This document shows, one piece after another, positions 28,317 to 39,158 of a stretch of 64,000 bases of DNA. Source of the DNA: Paraburkholderia youngii (lineage in GTDB: Bacteria > Pseudomonadota > Gammaproteobacteria > Burkholderiales > Burkholderiaceae); NCBI RefSeq assembly GCF_013366925.1, contig NZ_JAALDK010000003.1, forward strand, positions 508,465 to 572,464, read 5' to 3'. Made by a program: the position numbers and the translations under genes. The notes under the pieces were generated by a model, which saw nothing but the letters and a program-made list of their open reading frames with translations, was not told the DNA's origin and did no database searches. Every line of letters starts with the position of its first letter. Positions within the stretch are counted from its first letter, which is position 1.

Positions 28317-30755
28317 TCAGGCCAACGGCAGCTGGACACCCTCTCCGGGCGTGAGGATCTGGTAGCCCATTGCCCGGTAGCCGCGCTGGCGCTTCTCCCA
28401 CATGCGCTGCAGGGCCGGATGGCCGCCGTCAACGTAGTCGATCACCCGTACGCCGGTTTTGCCCGCATGTTCGCGATGCAGTCGGCCGGCGTACTGCTGC
28501 AGCGTGCCCTTCCAGGCCACCGGCATGGCCAACACCAGCGTGTCCAGTGCCGGGTGGTCGAAACCTTCGCCTACCAGCCGGCCGGTCGCCAGCACGACGC
28601 GGGGCGTGTCACCGGCCAGCGCGTCAAGGGCCGCGAGCTGTGCCGCACGCGCCTTTTTCGCGAGGCGCCCGTGCAGCACGAACAGCGGCTGCACCGCGTC
28701 TTCGAGGGCCTGCTGCAGGCTTTCGAGATGGTCTGTCCGCTCGGTGAGCACCAGCACGTTGCGTCCCCGTGCGTATTGCTCATGAATGGACGTGACGATC
28801 ATGTGCGTGCGCGATGCGTCCTGCGCGAGACGCGCGAACACCTCTTGGATCGGCGCCTCGGTCGTAACGTCCACTACGGAGGTGAGCCTCTGCGGGAACA
28901 CCTCGAGCACCTGCGGGGCGCTGGCCGGAGATTTCGCCGCATGCCGGATCGGCCCGCACAGCATGAACATCACGGGCTGCTGGCTGTCGCGCCGCACCGG
29001 CGTGGCAGTCAGGCCCAGCACGTAGCGCGCATGAACTGCCTTGAGCACCGCCTCGAAGGAATCCGCCGAGACGTGGTGACATTCGTCGACAATGACATGG
29101 CCGTAGTGCCGCAACAGCTCGCCGCGAGCACCATCGGGTGCCACCGACTGCAGCATCGCGACATCGATCCGGCCGGTCGCTTTCGACTTGCCGCCGCCGA
29201 TCGTGCCGATCGCGCGCGCGTCGAGTGCCAGAAACGATTGCAAGCGTTCGTGCCACTGGTCAAGCAGCTCGCGGCGGTGCACGAGTACGAGCGTCCTGAC
29301 GCCACGCCGGGCAATCATTGCCGCCGCCGTCACGGTCTTGCCGAACGCCGTCGGCGCATGCAGGATGCCGTTGTCATACTGCAGAAGGTCGGCGACGGCC
29401 GCCTGCTGGTCGTCGCGCAGCGTACCCGCGAATGACACCGCAACGGGCTCGCCCGTGCAGCGCTCGTCGCGGATGTCGCAGGCGATGTCGTTATCGCGCA
29501 GCAGCGTCATGACGTCGTCAAGGCATCCGCGCGGCAACGCTATGTGGCGCGGGCAATTCTCGGCGCGCCCAATGATGCGTGGCTTGTCCCATACGCTGAA
29601 GCCGCGCGCCTGGGCCCGGTAGAACTCCGGATTCTGGAAGGCGGCCAGCCGGATGAGCCGGTTGAGCAGTGCCTGCGGAAGCTGCGCCTTTTCAAGATAG
29701 AGCTGGTTCGCGAGCGTCAGTGTGAGCGACGCCGGCATCGTTCCGGCCAGCCGCTTCGGCTGCGCCGGCGCTGGCTTCCACGGTTCGGCCTGGTCCTCCT
29801 CGGCGATGAACGCGACGTCGAGCGGGTGCGCACCGCCCGTGGCGCGAAAGATCACCCCCTCGATGTCGCGGCTGTCCATGGTTTGCACGGACGCGAGATA
29901 CGACCACTGATCAGCGTACGGCTGAAAGCCGTCATCGACAAACACGCTCCAACCATGCTCGCGTGGCTGCTTCTGCAGCGGCAGGGCAATGAGGTTGCCG
30001 AAACCGCCTTTGGGCAGCACATCCTGGTTTGGAAAGAGCCGGTCGTAGGACGTCAGTTCGAGCTGACGGGTCCGGGCACAGGTGTGGCTGATGATGGCAG
30101 AGCCCATCCGTCGCGCCTCGCGGGCAGCAACGGCCGACGAGAAAAAGATCCACGCGTGCGCGCCATTGCCTGAACGCGAGATTTCGAGCGATACCGGCAC
30201 GTCCATCTCGAGGCAGGATTGCCGGAACGCCTGCGCATCTTCACGCCAGCCTTCCTCGTCGAAATCGACAGCCAGCAGGTAGCAAGTGCAGTCCGGCATC
30301 AGCGGATAGAGGCCCACCGTGCGATCGCCGGCCAGGTGCGCATAGACGACCTGGTCATCCAGCGTCAGCAGGACACGATGCCCGCAGTCGGCGCACCGGA
30401 TGCGGGGCTTTTCGCAGATCCCGGCGCGCCACTCGTTGGCGCACGCCGGCGCGTAGCCCGACTTCCCGGAATTGCGGCTTTCCCAGCGTAGCGGATAGAC
30501 ATCCGTGCGACCGCGAAAGAGCCGCCGGAAGAGTTGTACCTTCTGCTCGGGCGAAAGTACGGGCGCGCCCGTGTTTCGCACTGCTGGCGATGGTTTGTTC
30601 CGGGTCACCCGCACGGGCTTTGCCTGCGCCTGCAGCGTTGCCGGCAACAAGGCGGTGAGCCGCACGATTTCGGCCTGCAGGCGGGTGAGCTCCGCGAGCA
30701 GCTCCTCGCGTGTGAAATTTTCCCAGTCTGCTTGTAGCAGCTTGCCTTCGTTCAT
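28317..30755 (-). CDS. TOTE-type archaeo-eukaryotic primase fused to SF2 helicase
   Basis: The intact protein has about 812 residues. After a short N-terminal coiled coil (ELLAELTRLQAEIVRLTALL), residues 70-330 form an AEP primase domain. It contains FRRLFRGRTDVYPLRW, a Cys cluster (CEKPRIRCADCG), the catalytic AVDFDEE (DFD at 164-166), SRSGNGAHAW at 193-202 and FGNLIALPL. The second half is an SF2 helicase (APTAFGKTVTAAA, VDECHH, LGLTATPVRR and a C-terminal LVGEGFDHP domain). Pfam names this primase type after TOTE conflict systems, proposed to act in defence or element competition. The start at MNEGKLL was chosen; 30827 is also possible. It is divergent from a tyrosine recombinase 110 bases away. 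Confidence 0.85.
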   Translation of the reverse strand: MNEGKLLQADWENFTREELLAELTRLQAEIVRLTALLPATLQAQAKPVRVTRNKPSPAVRNTGAPVLSPEQKVQLFRRLFRGRTDVYPLRWESRNSGKSGYAPACANEWRAGICEKPRIRCADCGHRVLLTLDDQVVYAHLAGDRTVGLYPLMPDCTCYLLAVDFDEEGWREDAQAFRQSCLEMDVPVSLEISRSGNGAHAWIFFSSAVAAREARRMGSAIISHTCARTRQLELTSYDRLFPNQDVLPKGGFGNLIALPLQKQPREHGWSVFVDDGFQPYADQWSYLASVQTMDSRDIEGVIFRATGGAHPLDVAFIAEEDQAEPWKPAPAQPKRLAGTMPASLTLTLANQLYLEKAQLPQALLNRLIRLAAFQNPEFYRAQARGFSVWDKPRIIGRAENCPRHIALPRGCLDDVMTLLRDNDIACDIRDERCTGEPVAVSFAGTLRDDQQAAVADLLQYDNGILHAPTAFGKTVTAAAMIARRGVRTLVLVHRRELLDQWHERLQSFLALDARAIGTIGGGKSKATGRIDVAMLQSVAPDGARGELLRHYGHVIVDECHHVSADSFEAVLKAVHARYVLGLTATPVRRDSQQPVMFMLCGPIRHAAKSPASAPQVLEVFPQRLTSVVDVTTEAPIQEVFARLAQDASRTHMIVTSIHEQYARGRNVLVLTERTDHLESLQQALEDAVQPLFVLHGRLAKKARAAQLAALDALAGDTPRVVLATGRLVGEGFDHPALDTLVLAMPVAWKGTLQQYAGRLHREHAGKTGVRVIDYVDGGHPALQRMWEKRQRGYRAMGYQILTPGEGVQLPLA

Positions 30756-30865
30756 CGCTTCACCGACCGAAACCCTGGCTCCGATCGAGCACGCCGGCTG
30801 GCGCACACGTTCGTTGTTGCATATCATCGTCTCCGATACAGATCACCTGATTTTACCCACGAGCC

Positions 30866-31830
30866 ATGTCTGCCATCGATCGCTACGTCCAAGCCGCGAC
30901 GCGCGAAAACACGCGGCGCAGTTACCAGTCCGCACTCCGGCATTTCGAGGTTGAGTGGGGCAGCTTTCTGCCCGCGAGCGCTGACATGATCGCGCGGTAC
31001 CTTGCCGATCACGCAGAAACCCAGTCTATCAATACCCTGCGCTCGCGGCTTGGAGCGCTTGCGCAATGGCACCAGACGCAAGGTTTTCCGGATCCGACGA
31101 AAGCCCCGCGTGTGCGCAAGGTCCTCAGAGGCATCGTCGCGCTGCATCCCGCAACCGAGAAGCGGGCGAAGCCCATGCAGCTCGCGCAGCTCGAAAAGCT
31201 CACAGCCTGGCTCGATGAGCAGATCGTCGGACAAGCAGACGAGCGCGAGCGCCTCGCGTGCATTCGCAACCGGGCCCTGGTGCTGCTGGGCTTCTGGCGC
31301 GGCTTTCGTTCCGACGAACTCAGTCGGCTGCGGATCGAGCACGTAGCCGTTGAGGCTGGCCGTGGCATGACGCTGTACCTGCCGCGCACGAAAGGCGACC
31401 GCGCGCAGCTGGGCACGACCTTCAAGGCCCCGGCGCTTTCACGCCTGTGTCCGGTGACAGCTTACGAGGCGTGGATTGCGGCGTCCGGCCTGACGGAAGG
31501 GCCCGTGTTCCGGAGCATTGACCGCTGGGGAAACATCAGCATGGGGGCAGCTTCATGCCGCTGTTGCGTGCGCTTTTTTACGCGGCAGGCCTGGCCGCCC
31601 CGGATAGCTACAGCAGCCACTCACTACGGCGGGGCTTCGCAACGTGGGTCAACTCGAACGGCTGGGATCTGAAAATGCTGATGCAGTACGTTGGCTAGAA
31701 AGACGTGCGTTCCGCGATGCGCTACATCGACTCGGCCGATCCGTTCGCGCAGCACCGCATCGAATCGGCACTCGCGACGCCAGGCGCGGACAAGCAGGAA
31801 CTACCGGTCAACGCATTGCCTGCGCCATAA
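30866..31830 (+). pseudogene. Tyrosine recombinase (TnpS/phage-integrase type), broken
   Basis: About 320 codons. The N-terminal SAM-like domain (ENTRRSYQSALRHFEVEWGS) is followed by a catalytic domain with Arg in FWRGFRSDELSRL, Lys in PRTKGDRA, SHSLRRGF (HxxR) and Tyr in MRYIDSADP. A frameshift near 31545 and a TAG replacing Trp in YVG(W)KDVRSA disable it. It lies beside a Tn3-type transposase and a TnpC-like gene, so it probably served as cointegrate resolvase of that transposon, as TnpS does in Tn4651-type elements (inference). Confidence 0.8.
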
Positions 31831-31896
31831 CCGCTGGCTCGAGGCACACTCCACGTCCCCGTGACGGATACGTACCGGGAGAGATTCGCTGCAAGC

Positions 31897-32268
31897 TCAA
31901 TCGCGATCCGGGCCAGCCAGATCTTCATGGCGTAGAGCTTCGAGCGGGCACAGCACATCCCGGATCGATAAAAGCCCGGCGACATAGTGATCGATCTGGT
32001 CGAGCACGACCTCGATCTGTTCGACAATCGACGCGTCCCGGGTTATTGCCGCGAAGTTCGCACCATTGACGAGTGCATGCGCCATGCCATGCAGGTGAAG
32101 CAGATCGTCCCGCAGGCCTTCCGGATCGTTAAGGCCTGTGCGCAGTTCGTCGAGTGTATCCACCGCATCGAGCACCCGCGTCGTGTCATAGGGCGCCTGC
32201 AGCGCGTCCAGTGCGGCGGCATCGACCTCACCGTACGGCGTGGTGGCTACCGCTGCTCTTGCACTCAT
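31897..32268 (-). CDS. TnpC-like regulator of Tn3 transposase
   Basis: The 123-residue helical protein is MSARAAVATTPYGEVDAAAL and so on, with LRDDLLHLHGMAHALVNGA. It lies 12 bases after the end of a Tn3-type transposase on the same strand. Size, position and sequence style fit TnpC of Tn4651/Tn4652-like transposons, described as a post-transcriptional regulator of TnpA. The assignment rests on recollection of that family rather than on motif evidence. The frame is intact. Confidence 0.55.
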   Translation of the reverse strand: MSARAAVATTPYGEVDAAALDALQAPYDTTRVLDAVDTLDELRTGLNDPEGLRDDLLHLHGMAHALVNGANFAAITRDASIVEQIEVVLDQIDHYVAGLLSIRDVLCPLEALRHEDLAGPDRD

Positions 32269-32279
32269 CCTGTGTTACC

Positions 32280-34985
32280 TCATTTCGTCGTCAGGCCGGG
32301 ACCCCCTACCAAACAGGGCATCATTAATCCAGCTTCGGACGGGCGTTCCAGATGCAGCCGGTAGCGCCCGAAGCGGCGAATGTTGTGGGTCGCATACGGG
32401 CTCACGAATTCAATGTCCTCGGCGCGGACCTTCTCGCCCGCGGTCACCATGTCGCGCAGGGCCCGCATCATGTCCACCGTGTTTTGCAGGATCACGGCCG
32501 ATGCAATGAGGTCATTGTAGCGTAGCCGTTTTTGCTGCTCTTCCGGTTCATTCTCCGCGATCACATCACCGCCGAACGATAGCCACTTCGCGAAGCCCTT
32601 GTAGGACTCTATCTTGTTGGTGTTTGCCGTCACGTCCTGGCGCAGTTCCCGGCTGCCGATCCATTCAAGCAGAAAGACCGTACGTACGACTGCCGAGTTC
32701 GCGTGCAGCGAGATACAGACAGTTCTTGCGGCTCTCGGACCCAAGGCGGCGCAGCAGCAGCGGCGAAGAGATCGTTCCAGCCTGGATCGACCGCGCCACC
32801 TGCCTGAGTTCCTGCCAGTGCCGCTCGATCAGCACCCAGTCGATGGTCGCCGTGAAAAACTTGTCGATGTGCCCGTACTTAGCGTCGCTGTCAGGACGGT
32901 ACAATACGAGGTCCTTCCAGTTGCGGATTCTGGGCATCAGCTTGATGCCGAGCAGATGGGTGAACGCGAACACGGCGGCTGATTGTCCCTGCGTATCCGC
33001 ATGCACAGTGTCGGCCTTGACGGACAGGCCCGCCTTGAAGAGTCCTTCGATTACATAGATCGCTTCCCAGACGCCCGGTGGGATGAAATGCCGGAACACC
33101 GCGATGTAGTTGTCGGCGACATGCCGGTACGCGACTGCGCCCATTTTCCGGTAGCGGAAGTGATAGCCGGCCAGCAGGTTGTTGTCGTAGAAGTCGTACT
33201 GCGTGCCGCCGGCAGCGACCGTTTTGCCGTCGCCCCAGTGTTTCGGCAGATCGAGCCGCAGGCACAGTTCAATCAACTCGCGCTGCGCGGCCTCGAGCTT
33301 GTCCAGACTCATGTGCCGACGGTTCACGAATGACAGCATGTGCGCCGTCACGTCGGTATCGAGATGGCGTGCCGCCTGGGTCGGGCCCAGATTGCAGCCT
33401 ATCCCGAAAATCGTCAGCAAATACCTCGGCCGGCTTGCGCATCTGCGGATCGATTCCGGACAACGGTCCAAAGCGCCGGGTAAAATGCGTCCAGTGCTCA
33501 ATGTTCGCGAGAACGTCGAGCACGTTGCGGGTCGGCAGCCGTGCATTGATCCGCTCCTGCAGGGCGATCGCGCTGGCCGGAATTTCCCGTGACATGTTCG
33601 CGCTTGCGCGGATACTCGTCGTCGAGCTTGCGCGCCGCGTCGGTCAACCACTGACGCAGTTGAGCGACGAATTCGCTGCCCGTTTCCGGCAGGCCGACTT
33701 TCGCGCAGTAGTCAGGCAACTGCTGCTCACACTGCCGCCACGGCAGCAGATAATCGGCGTAGGTATCGGACCCGGACACGCACAGGTCACCGACGCGCAG
33801 CTCCTCCGCCATATACGAGAATACGCACAGCTCAAGATAGCGCCGGTTGGTCGGCGCCCCTTCACCGTGTGCGCGGCGCACAAGCTTGCGCCAGCGTGCC
33901 GCTGCGAAACTCAGGTCGACACTGGCGTCGATCCATTCGCGATGCAATGTTTCACTCTCCAGCACCACATCGAGTGCATCGAGCAGCGTGCGCACCTGAC
34001 TCGTGGAGTCCCATTGAAGCGCGCGGGCGAGACGCATGAGGACCGAACGGTGCGCCCGGAAATGCTTCCAGAGCAGCGGCAGGTCATTGCGGCCGCTGAA
34101 TGCGCGGATCTCGGCATAGCTTTCGCGCAGCGGTTCGAGGTCGCCTTTCGGTGCAAGCCATTGTCGTATGGACTGGGCGATCGTCTTTTCGTCGGCCTCG
34201 TCAGCAAGGATGTCGACGACACCGTCGAGCAGGACCACGAGATCCTCGACCTTCTCACGCTGCCTGCGCTGAACGATCTCCAGTTCGTCGTTCGCGCGCT
34301 TTTGGATCGCACCCATACGTCGCACGAACATGTCGGCGAGATCGTCGCGGGTGCGCACACGCATGCGACTTAGCAGCGCCACGATCAGTGTGTAGCGTTT
34401 GTCGGGAAGGGTGTCTTTCCTGAGCGGACGCGTCGAGCGCCATCGCTTGCATGGCCAGTGAGCGCAGCTTTGATGCTGGAACGCCGGCGAGTGCGACGGT
34501 GAAGCCGTCGATTCCATCGAGCCAGGTGATCTGGTCCATCAACAGGTCCAAGTGCTGCCGGGATGGGCGCCTGGCGTGGCGCTTGATGCGGTTGTAGGCG
34601 CTCTGCCGGCTCGACAGGTCGCGGGCCAGCAAGCGATCGAGATCACGCTTCTGTTCATCGGTCAGGCGTCCTGCGACCCGCCCGAAAAGCCGTGCCTGGG
34701 CCTTCGCATGGATCTGCTCGGCAATCCGGTCCAGCGTCGAGAACGCCGGCAGTTCGACGTCCTGCGCCATCAGGTCGTCGATCGTGGCGTTGATGATGTC
34801 AACCGGCTGGTCCATGGGACAGTGACGCAGTATGTGCGGCGCGCGTCGCAATCGTGCCCGCGTCGGTGCCGTAGTACGGCTTGACACCGAGGTACTCGCG
34901 CACCGCAGCGTAATGCCGGAACAGCGTCGGCGATGCCTGCGTGTCGTAACCGAAGCGTAAGGAATTTGCCGCTACCCCCAGCACG
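32280..34985 (-). pseudogene. tnpA: Tn3-family transposase TnpA, decayed and 5'-truncated
   Basis: About 900 codons of TnpA can be followed on the minus strand through at least four frames. Parts are [20 protein letters not shown] and YGTDAGTIATRAAH (N-terminal DUF4158-like), then PRQHLDLLMDQITWLDGIDG, SREIPASAIALQERINARLP (core) and YDFYDNNLLAGYHFRYRKMG, ending near LVGGPGLTTK. Frameshifts lie near 34840, 34400, 33590, 33400 and 32700. The N-terminus is cut at about 34985 by an IS3-family remnant. It differs from the TnpA copies at 12779 and 50403. Confidence 0.85.
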
Positions 34986-36062
34986 GCGTGAATCCGAACC
35001 AGCTGTTTCATTGGCGCAAGCTCTATCGAGACGGTAGCCTCTCTGCGGTCAGCGCTGGCGAAGAAGTCGTGCCGGCTTCGGAGCAAATCAGGGAATTGCA
35101 ACGGCTACTGGGCAAGAACACCGTCGAAGTCGAAATCCTTCGCGAAGCCGTGGAGTATGGCCGGGCAAAAAAATGGATTGCGCGCTCGCCATCATTGCCG
35201 GGGGACGACCAGTGAAGCAGATTTGCGACGTTCTCGGTGTGGCGCGCTCAAACGTGGCGGCAAAGCTTGCTCGACCCGCTGATTGGCGGGACGGCCGCAC
35301 GGCTCGACAAACCGACGACGCTGAACTGGTGGAGGAAATCCGGCGGGTAATCGCTGGCTTGCCGAGCTGGGGTTACCGACACGCGTGTGGGGCACAATGC
35401 GCAGCGAGCGGGAGCGCCAGTGCGCGACTTCTGTCAATGCCAAGCAGGTCTATCGCGTGATGCGCGAACATGGCTTGCTGCTTGAGCGCAGGCCCAAGCC
35501 GCCGCGCCCACAGCCTCGGTATGATGGCAAGGTCGCCGTGCCTAGAAGCAACCAACGCTGGTGCTCCGATGGTTTCGAGTCTAGTTGCGACAACGGCGAG
35601 TCCCTGCGCGTGACCTTTGCGCTCGACTGCTGTGACCGCGAAGCCATGAGCTGGGCGGCAACGACCGGTGGCCATAGCGGCGACGTTGTACGTGGTGTCA
35701 TGCTGGCGGCCATTGAGCATCGCTTCGGCAACGTTTCGAAAGCGCCAGAGCAAATTGAATGGCTCAGCGATAACGGCTCGGGTTACATCGCCGAGAAGAC
35801 CCGGACCTTCGCCTCGGGCATTGGACTCAAACCGCTCACGACGCCTGTGTGCAGTCCGCAGAGCAACGGCATGGCCGAGAGCTTCGTGAAGACGATGAAG
35901 CGCGACTACGCGGCCTTCATGCCCAAGCCAGATGCAGCGATCGCTGTTCGCAATCTGGCCGTCGCGTTCGAGCATTACAACGAGAAGCACCCGCATAGCG
36001 CGCTGAAATATCGCTCGCCACGCGAGTTCCGACGTAGGACCGATTCATCAACCTTAGTGTGA
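34986..36062 (+). pseudogene. IS3-family (IS2-like) element remnant
   Basis: It carries a 5'-truncated OrfA ([20 protein letters not shown] through [17 protein letters not shown]) and an OrfB from 35173 with a frameshift near 35385. OrfB parts are [45 protein letters not shown] and [15 protein letters not shown], giving the DDE residues. The likely IS end is TGTCCGGACGTATGGGGCAA just past the stop. It joins the Tn3 transposase directly, so it is either a truncated insertion or a deletion scar. Confidence 0.85.
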
Positions 36063-36179
36063 GGCGGTGTCCGGACGTATGGGGCAAATCCACTCGCTTT
36101 CTTCATCACCTTCGTTCTGCCGCCGCTTACCGTCAACCTGACAAATCCGTCAGGGCTGCAGCGCCTACGCCCGTCAGCG

Positions 36180-36335
36180 TTACAAACAAATCTTCCAATC
36201 ACCCTTTCCGATTTCAAGGAACAAACAGTCGTCGGACCACCCATCCATTTCCGCTGCGACTGCAGGCATAGCTCCAACAAGCACAGTCGCCGCCATTAAA
36301 CCAACGAATACCACTTTTTTAAGCTTCTTGCGCAT
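36180..36335 (-). CDS. Small secreted peptide, 51 residues
   Basis: An ATG preceded by GGGGA starts a frame with a textbook signal peptide: MRKKLKKVVFVGLMAA, then a TVLVGAMPAVAA cleavage region. It leaves a mature peptide of about 23 residues, EMDGWSDDCLFLEIGKGDWK plus ICL, with two cysteines. No family is recognised. It could be a small effector, a bacteriocin-like peptide or the N-terminal piece of a lost exported protein. It lies alone between an IS3 end and a Tn3 remnant. Confidence 0.5.
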   Translation of the reverse strand: MRKKLKKVVFVGLMAATVLVGAMPAVAAEMDGWSDDCLFLEIGKGDWKICL

Positions 36336-36596
36336 GTCAATCCCCATGAATTGAAACAAAACTTTATGACACTTCGATACTGGCCTACAAAATCAGAAGA
36401 TCTTCAATTAATGCGGGTGTATGAATGCATACAGCAATCAATCCTAGTACGGCACTCGATTCTCTAGCTAATGTCTCCCGGAAAGGTAGACGCTAGTTGA
36501 GCCAGTTTATATACCAAGGCATAGGACCACCGACTTCAACTCGTCATCGCTTGATCAAAATCAAGCCCTATCGATAGGAGGGCGATTTCACTCAGG
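36336..36596. other. Non-coding stretch
   Basis: Rather AT-rich intergenic DNA upstream of the small peptide gene. No gene or clear promoter is supported. Confidence 0.4.
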
Positions 36597-36920
36597 CCGA
36601 TAATGCCTCGAGCGGCAGCCGCTTTCCGATGTCAAGATCGAACCGGCCGTATGGATTGGTATGGGTGTAGATCGACGGCAACAGCGCGCGGAAGTCGGCG
36701 GCCTGCACCATTGGCCACCAGCGTGGCTCTGCCAGTACACACTGGATCATCAGCGTGTTGACGTACAACTGGTTGCGGGTTTCGGCGGTATTCGAGCGGT
36801 TGTCCGTTGAAGATGCCAATGATGCATGAAGAGCCCTGCGTGGCAAGATCGCCTGGCGAAGTGATGGCCCGAGCGGCGACGTGATTGACATGGTATCGAA
36901 GCGCGTGGCCGCGGCGCAAT
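36597..36920 (-). pseudogene. Tn3-family transposase C-terminal remnant
   Basis: The minus strand encodes LYVNTLMIQCVLAEPRWWPM, ADFRALLPSIYTHTNPYGRF and DLDIGKRLPLEALSA, the typical last 60 residues of a Tn3-family TnpA. An upstream part in another frame (GHALRYHVNHVAARA, NGQPLEYRRN) shows degradation. It is not part of the transposase at 32280-34985, which has its own C-terminus. Confidence 0.75.
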
Positions 36921-36960
36921 GCGCCGGCGAGGTGAGAACAGGGCCGCCCTTAGGCGTAGA

Positions 36961-37094
36961 GCAAAGTAATTATGTCACTGGCCAGTGTCCAACAGGACAG
37001 CGCGTGCGCCCTTGAATTGACGACTTTGCTTCGTTGCGCTGCGAAGGAAAGTTGTCAACTCACATCAGTGCGCAGTAATTCTGTCAATTGGCCT
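36961..37094 (+). repeat. Pair of imperfect direct repeats
   Basis: GCAAAGTAATTATGTCACTG at 36961 and GCGCAGTAATTCTGTCAATT at 37071 are similar over about 23 bases and about 110 bases apart. The pattern resembles repeated ends of an insertion element, but no element was identified. Confidence 0.35.
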
Positions 37095-37277
37095 TCGCCT
37101 GAGACCATCGCATCTGCTCCCGCGAGGTGGACTTCTTGGTCTGCTTTCCATGAGCGTCTAGCCGCTCACTTTGCCGCGTCCACGCGACGCCTGTTGCCAC
37201 GATGGGTTCTCAGGCGACGGTCGACGCTTTACAGGCGCAGGACACTCACTGCACGAGCAGCAATCGATTCGGTTTAG

Positions 37278-37733
37278 AAGCGAAAGGGGCAGAGACAGGC
37301 TTGCCTTGATGGCGATCTTCCTCAGAACGAACTGGGCGCACGCGTCAACCTGTCTACGGCCGCCGTCAATCGCAGGTTGCGACGGATGTCGGACGAAGGC
37401 CTCATTCGCAACTACGCTGCTATCGTCGCGCCCGAAAAGGTCGGCTATCCGCTGACGATCGTTGCGACGGTTGAGGTCGACAGCGAGCAGATCCATCTGC
37501 TCGATTCGATGAAGCGCACTTTCGCACAATGCCCCGAAATCCAGCAGTGCTACTACGTCGCGGGAGAATGGGACTTCGTGCTGCTTCTGACGGTCCACAA
37601 CATGGATAAGTACAAGGCCCTCACGCGGCAACTGTTCTTCTCAAACAACAACGTCAAACGCTTCAAGACGCTGGTGAGCATGAACAACGTGAAGGTGGGG
37701 CTCGGTGTACCCGTGGCTCCCGAGGGAGGCTAA
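37278..37733 (+). pseudogene. Lrp/AsnC-family regulator lacking its start
   Basis: It contains a winged-helix part (NELGARVNLSTAAVNRRLRR) and the RAM/AsnC ligand domain (YPLTIVATVEVDSEQIHLLD, FAQCPEIQQCYYVAGEWDFV). The frame is open from 37278 but has no plausible start and no first helix; a TAG lies at 37275. A protein from the internal ATG at 37377 would lack the DNA-binding helices. The family senses amino acids. The facing LivK-type gene suggests a former amino-acid transport locus. Confidence 0.75.
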
Positions 37734-37738
37734 GACCG

Positions 37739-38873
37739 TCAACGTATGACTGACTTGTCGGTCCAGTCGCCCTGATCAAATTGGCGCACGGTAATTGCGC
37801 CGTTACGGATATCCCCTTTCTCATCAAACTGGATGGGGCCTGTCACACCGTCCAGCTTCGAAGCCCGCAGCTTCGGGAGATACAATTTAGGATCTGTCGA
37901 TCCAGCGTCCTGCATTGCCTCCGCCATCGCGAGCACGCGTCGTAGGCGTAAGGGGCGTATAGCTGCACGGGAACACCAAACCGCTGCTGATAGCGTTTGA
38001 AGAATTCAGGTCCTTGCGGCATCTTTGCAGGCGGCACGCCCGCCAGTGCGCAGTAGACGTCCTTATCCATCGAGGGCCCGGCCAGTTTGATGAACTGAGG
38101 CGTGCACGCTTCGTCACCGGCAATGAACTTCACCCTCAAGCCAAGCCGTTGCGCCTGCTGCACGAATACCGCAGCTTGGGTGTCGCCACCCGTGAAAGCA
38201 ATGCCGTCTGGCTGACGGCTCTTGATGGTGGTGAGAATCGCCATCCAGTTCGTTGTCTTGTCGGTACCGCATTCACGGCCGACCACGTTGTCTCCGGCAC
38301 CCTTGACTGACTTTTCGATCTCATCGGCAAGACCTTGACCGTACGCCGTGCGACCATCGACGATGGCGATATTGCGCGCACCCAGATCGTGGACCAGATA
38401 GCCTTCGATGACAGAGCCCTGTCTCACGTCATTCGCAACCATACGGAACACGTTGGTGAATCCTTGCTGCGTGAGCTTCGGATTGGTTGCCGATTCGGTG
38501 ATCATCAGAACGCCTGCATTCGAGTAGATCCTGGAGGCGGGTATCGATGTCCCAGAGTTCGCGTGACCAACGACACCTGCTACGCCATCATCCACCAGCT
38601 TCTGGGCGACGGTTACCGCCGTTTTGGGATCCGCGGCATCGTCTTGGGAGTCGAGCACGAACCTAACGTTTTGCCCGCCAATCCGGATCTTTCTGCTGTT
38701 CAATCTTCGATTGCCATTCGCACACCGTTTTCATCATCCTTTCCGATGTGGGACAGTTCACCGGTAAGCGGGGAAACCTGCCCGATCTTTACCGTCAAAT
38801 CCGCGTGGGCCGCGAGAGGTTGCAGGACAAGCGTCAGAGACGTGAGACATATCGGTGTCCAGGGTGATTGCAT
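37739..38873 (-). pseudogene. Branched-chain amino-acid ABC transporter binding protein, broken
   Basis: This is a periplasmic LivK-type (Peripla_BP_6) protein in three frames. The signal peptide and start are MQSPWTPICLTSLTLVLQPL at 38873, then VKIGQVSPLTGELSHIGKDD. The central part has GVAGVVGHANSGTSIPASRI and YGQGLADEIEKSVKGAG. The C-terminal part has LDGVTGPIQFDEKGDI. Frameshifts lie near 38700 and 37930. The usual permease and ATPase genes are absent. Confidence 0.85.
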
Positions 38874-39158
38874 GGTCGTACTCTCGATAGTTTGGCTGGG
38901 AATCGGATCGACAGAACCTAGGACCCGTTGGGCAAGCAACATTGCGCTGGCCTGTAACTATCCTAATGACGAGAGCCGGTAGCCGAAATCGGTCACGGTG
39001 ACACTTCTGCAAGTTACTATCGAAATAAGGGCACGTTTCGATATCTTTTCCCGTCGCCCACTTCCTGGGCAGCGCCACTTTCCGGCAGCCTGAGCTTTCG
39101 CGCCGCTATCAAGCTGAGATGCACCTGGCCCCTTTCCCGTGGGGCCGGACATCTTGCT

